From NCBI GenBank assembly GCA_937934775.1, contig CALGYL010000343.1, forward strand, positions 1 to 5,563: DNA of 5,563 nucleotides. The letters are read 5' to 3'. The notes below the pieces were generated by a model, which worked only from the letters and a program-made list of their open reading frames with translations, ran no database searches and was not told the DNA's origin. Made by a program: the position numbers and the translations under genes. The DNA comes from an uncultured Clostridia bacterium. Its GTDB lineage: Bacteria; Bacillota; Clostridia; Christensenellales; Aristaeellaceae. This document shows positions 5,064 through 5,563 of the stretch, one piece after another. Every line of letters begins with the position of its first letter. Position 1 is the stretch's first letter.

Positions 5064-5110
5064 GGAACATTTTTACGCATCGTGCGTTTTTGATGCGGGT
5101 GTGTCGCGGT

Positions 5111-5563
5111 TTATGCCACCGGGTTTTCCAGTGCGCCGATTCCCCCAATTTCGCAGCGCACCATGTCGCCTCTATTCAAAAAGCAGGGTGGCTGCATGCC
5201 CATGCCGACGCCTGCCGGGGTGCCGGTGGAGATGATCGTCCCGGCCTTCAGCGTCATGCCGCTGGACAGCTCCGCGATGATGTGCGGGATGTCGAAGATC
5301 AGGTCTATTGTGTTGGCGTTCTGACGCGGCGCGCCGTTGACAAAGGAGCGGATCGCAAGCGCGGGCGGGCGGCTGAATTCTTCCTCCGTCGCGATGCAGG
5401 GCCCCATCGGCGTGAAGCCGTCAAGGCTTTTGGCGAAGTACCACTGCTTGTGCTTGCCCTGCAGGCTGCGGGCGCTGACGTCGTTCAGAATGGTGTAGCC
5501 GAAAACGTAGTCAAATGCAAGTTCCCGCGGCACACTCCGGGCATCCCGGCCGATGATCACAGC
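5111..5563 (-). CDS. Fumarylacetoacetate hydrolase family enzyme, C-terminal half only
   Basis: 150 residues and the stop codon are visible; the N-terminal part lies beyond the right edge. Family landmarks in order are IIGRDARSV, then FGYTILNDVSARSLQ with the metal-binding Asp (codon at 5480-5482, equivalent to Asp233 of mouse FAH), KSLDGFTPMGPCIAT, IISTGTPAGVGMG, and the closing GDMVRCEIGGIGALENPV. The other two acidic metal ligands (the E-X-E pair) should be just outside the window. These cytoplasmic Mg-dependent enzymes cleave or isomerise C-C bonds in acylpyruvates and related keto acids. Members act as fumarylacetoacetase-like hydrolases, acylpyruvases, oxaloacetate decarboxylases or tautomerases, or aromatic-degradation isomerases, and the substrate cannot be told from this half. 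Full-length relatives are about 280-300 residues. The first visible codons are GCT GTG inside the domain, so that GTG is not the start. It precedes the DUF368 gene by 61 bases on the same strand. Confidence 0.93.
   Translation of the reverse strand, partial: AVIIGRDARSVPRELAFDYVFGYTILNDVSARSLQGKHKQWYFAKSLDGFTPMGPCIATEEEFSRPPALAIRSFVNGAPRQNANTIDLIFDIPHIIAELSSGMTLKAGTIISTGTPAGVGMGMQPPCFLNRGDMVRCEIGGIGALENPVA

Noticed and set aside
5075..5097. Small hairpins between the FAH-family and DUF368 genes (ACGCA-TCG-TGCGT followed by T's; CGCATC with GATGCG)
   Set aside because: The stems are only 5-6 pairs. The T run follows on the plus strand, where no gene lies upstream, so it is not a convincing terminator for the minus-strand genes.
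5050..5148. Longer N-terminus of the DUF368 protein beginning at 5148
   Set aside because: It overlaps the C-terminal end of the FAH-family gene and adds basic residues unlike the family. The ribosome binding site supports 5049.

Overview
The window reads as chromosomal DNA from a GC-rich member of the Clostridia (Firmicutes), probably an anaerobe. This is inferred from strong AGGAGG-type ribosome binding sites, sigma-A-like promoters, the clostridial style of the Crp-family and Rrf2-family regulators, and an oxygen-sensitive hybrid cluster protein with a dedicated ferredoxin. A genus cannot be named from the sequence. No mobile element, RNA gene or CRISPR array was seen. The window is fully packed: the longest gap without a gene is about 150 bases.

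Left part (1-3002) is a nitrosative-stress module. On the minus strand, a ferredoxin-like protein (1111-1884) is followed 27 bases later by the hybrid cluster protein hcp (1-1083, C-terminus beyond the window). Diverging from them on the plus strand is a Crp/Fnr-family regulator (1970-2632, GTG start) followed 28 bases later by a small cupin (2661-3002). The 85-base divergent region holds two overlapping face-to-face promoters and a perfect 18-base inverted repeat. The repeat is centred at about -41.5 of the hcp-side promoter and about +16 of the regulator's own promoter. That is the geometry expected if the regulator (a likely HcpR) activates hcp and represses itself.

Middle part (3003-4121) is a second small operon on the plus strand: an exported single-domain rhodanese (3117-3602) and an Rrf2-family regulator (3628-4062). 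A sigma-A-like promoter and a 19-base inverted repeat lie before the first gene, suggesting autoregulation. A strong hairpin at 4079-4121 ends this operon and can also end the convergent transcript from the right.

Right part (4213-5563) is on the minus strand: a DUF368 membrane protein (4213-5049), the family recently assigned as the undecaprenyl-phosphate translocase PopT, preceded by the C-terminal half of a fumarylacetoacetate hydrolase family enzyme (5111-5563) that runs off the right edge.

The most rewarding items for follow-up are the divergent hcp/hcpR switch with its inverted repeat, the tandem 23-residue HAHGGCPGSM repeat inside the ferredoxin, the linkage of an uncharacterised cupin to the regulator, and the Rrf2 operator ahead of an exported rhodanese.
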